From Lachnospiraceae bacterium (GTDB lineage: Bacteria; Bacillota; Clostridia; Lachnospirales; Lachnospiraceae), in contig JAAVAF010000137.1 of assembly GCA_014804225.1 (NCBI GenBank), positions 1 through 13,599 of the forward strand: a stretch of 13,599 bases of DNA, written 5' to 3'. The position numbers were made by a program, and so were the translations under genes. Position 1 is the stretch's first letter, and the number at the start of each line of letters is the position of its first letter. Below, piece after piece: positions 12,809 to 13,599 of this stretch. Below the pieces are notes generated by a model, which had not been told where the DNA came from, did not search any database, and saw only the letters and a list, made by a program, of their open reading frames with translations.

Positions 12809-13599
12809 ATGAAAGGAATGCTTGGATTGATTGTAGGAATTATTGTTGTGATATTGCTCATTGTATTGTTATGCATGGGATATGTGAAAGCACCACCAGA
12901 TATGGCATTTATTATTTCAGGTATCAAGACAAAATCAAAGGTTGTTATCGGAAAGGCGAGCATTCGTATTCCGTTTTTTGAGCGGCTTGATAAGTTGAAC
13001 CTTCGTCTAATCCCGATTGATGTAAAGACGAGTAATGCAGTTCCGACAGCGGATTACATCAACATCAATGTGGACGCGACGGTCAATATTAAAATCAGTA
13101 ATCAGCCGGACAAATTACGGCTTGCTGCTGAAAACTTTCTGAATAAGAATACAGAGTACATAGCAAGCGTGGCACGTGAGGTGCTGGAAGGTAATGTGCG
13201 TGAGATTGTGGGACGTATGCGTCTTGAAGAAATGGTTTCGGATCGTCAGAAGTTTGCGGAACTGGTAAAGGAAAATGCGGAACCCGACCTTGCTGCAATG
13301 GGACTTGACGTTATCAGCTTTAATGTACAAAATTTCGTAGATGGCAATGATGTCATCGAGAATTTGGGTATTGACAATATTGTCAAGATTAAGAAAGCGG
13401 CAGCAATCGCAAGAGCCGAGAGTGAGAGAGATATCAAGGTTGCGCAGGCGGCAGCGGATAAAGATTCGAATGACGCGGCGGTTGCAGCGCAGACAGAAAT
13501 TGCGAAAAAGCAAAACGAACTTGCAATCAAAAAGTCAGAGCTGCAGATGGAGGCAGATACCAAGCGCGCTATGGCGGATGCCGCTTACGAAATCCAGAA
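12809..13599 (+). CDS. Flotillin-like SPFH-domain membrane protein (3' end outside window)
   Basis: 263 codons are visible and the frame is open at the right edge. Residues 2-28 form one hydrophobic membrane anchor (GMLGLIVGIIVVILLIVLLC). The SPFH/band-7 domain follows: APPDMAFIISG, then KSKVVIGKASIRIPFFERLDKL, then the ADYININVDATVNIKIS strand region, the EGNVREIVGRMRLEEMVSDR helix and GLDVISFNVQNF. From about residue 190 an Ala/Lys/Glu-rich helix begins (KKAAAIARAESERDI onward), the flotillin coiled coil. Flotillins organise ordered membrane microdomains. ATG 12809 is chosen because GGAGG lies five bases upstream and the membrane anchor starts immediately; ATG 12782 and 12797 are in frame but lack a site. 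The family call is secure. Confidence 0.93.
   Translation, partial: MKGMLGLIVGIIVVILLIVLLCMGYVKAPPDMAFIISGIKTKSKVVIGKASIRIPFFERLDKLNLRLIPIDVKTSNAVPTADYININVDATVNIKISNQPDKLRLAAENFLNKNTEYIASVAREVLEGNVREIVGRMRLEEMVSDRQKFAELVKENAEPDLAAMGLDVISFNVQNFVDGNDVIENLGIDNIVKIKKAAAIARAESERDIKVAQAAADKDSNDAAVAAQTEIAKKQNELAIKKSELQMEADTKRAMADAAYEIQ
13371..13386 (+). repeat. Related palindrome, variant B (inside flotillin gene)
   Basis: TTGACAATATTGTCAA, a perfect 16-base palindrome with the core TGACA-N4-TGTCA. Its reading phase equals that of the five strict copies (GAC AAT ATT GTC), but the flanks differ (no GTGTCATA half). Confidence 0.5.

Overview
The window looks like chromosomal DNA from a Gram-positive anaerobe of the class Clostridia, most likely a Lachnospiraceae-type bacterium. 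This rests on strong AGGAGG-type ribosome sites, sigma-A-like promoters, U-tailed terminators, moderate GC, and the gene families present: AgrA/AgrC-like LytTR and GHKL pair, BlaI/M56 pair, FlxA-like protein, a DUF6033-like protein and a flotillin. I see no RNA genes, CRISPR array, insertion sequence or phage genes. No gene-free stretch exceeds 300 bases.

Layout. (1) 3-539 is the tail of an ABC exporter ATPase. (2) 718-2351 is a TetR regulator followed by an aldo/keto reductase with two C-terminal Fe-S cysteine clusters, closed by a bidirectional terminator. (3) 2446-3563 is an accessory patch: a HicB/DUF1902 antitoxin and HicA toxin on the minus strand, a short exported protein that looks truncated, and a divergent small XRE regulator with twin operator-like repeats between the last two. 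(4) 3697-5825 is a LytTR response regulator and GHKL sensor kinase. (5) 6013-6828 is a FlxA-like coiled-coil protein with its own terminator. (6) 6947-8179 is a galactokinase-family GHMP kinase behind a near-consensus promoter. (7) 8316-9979 is a BlaI-type repressor and M56/BlaR1-type membrane protease. (8) 10100-12608 holds three low-complexity, charged, coiled-coil proteins, the last DUF6033-like. (9) 12809 to the end is a flotillin/SPFH protein, cut by the window edge, with a promoter and a terminator-like hairpin in its leader.

Most notable observations. A palindrome with consensus TATGACAC-N2-GTGTCATA occurs five times, each time inside a different unrelated plus-strand gene (tetR, LytTR regulator, kinase, galactokinase, M56). 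All five copies have the same orientation and the same reading phase (GAC-NNN-NGT-GTC-ATA, giving D-x-S/R-V-I). Two more perfect palindromes share the core TGACA-N4-TGTCA. Chance would give about 0.01 such cores in this length. This looks like an iterated genome-wide DNA or RNA element rather than an ordinary regulon. Separately, the FlxA-like protein and the three proteins of region 8 differ in sequence but end in a similar pentapeptide (IDVKV, IDVKA, IDCQA, FDFGA). Two matching BlaI-type boxes, one before blaI and one before the 10100 gene, suggest that the BlaI/M56 protease system controls this cluster. A sigma-28/sigma-D-like promoter before the DUF6033-like gene hints at motility-linked expression.
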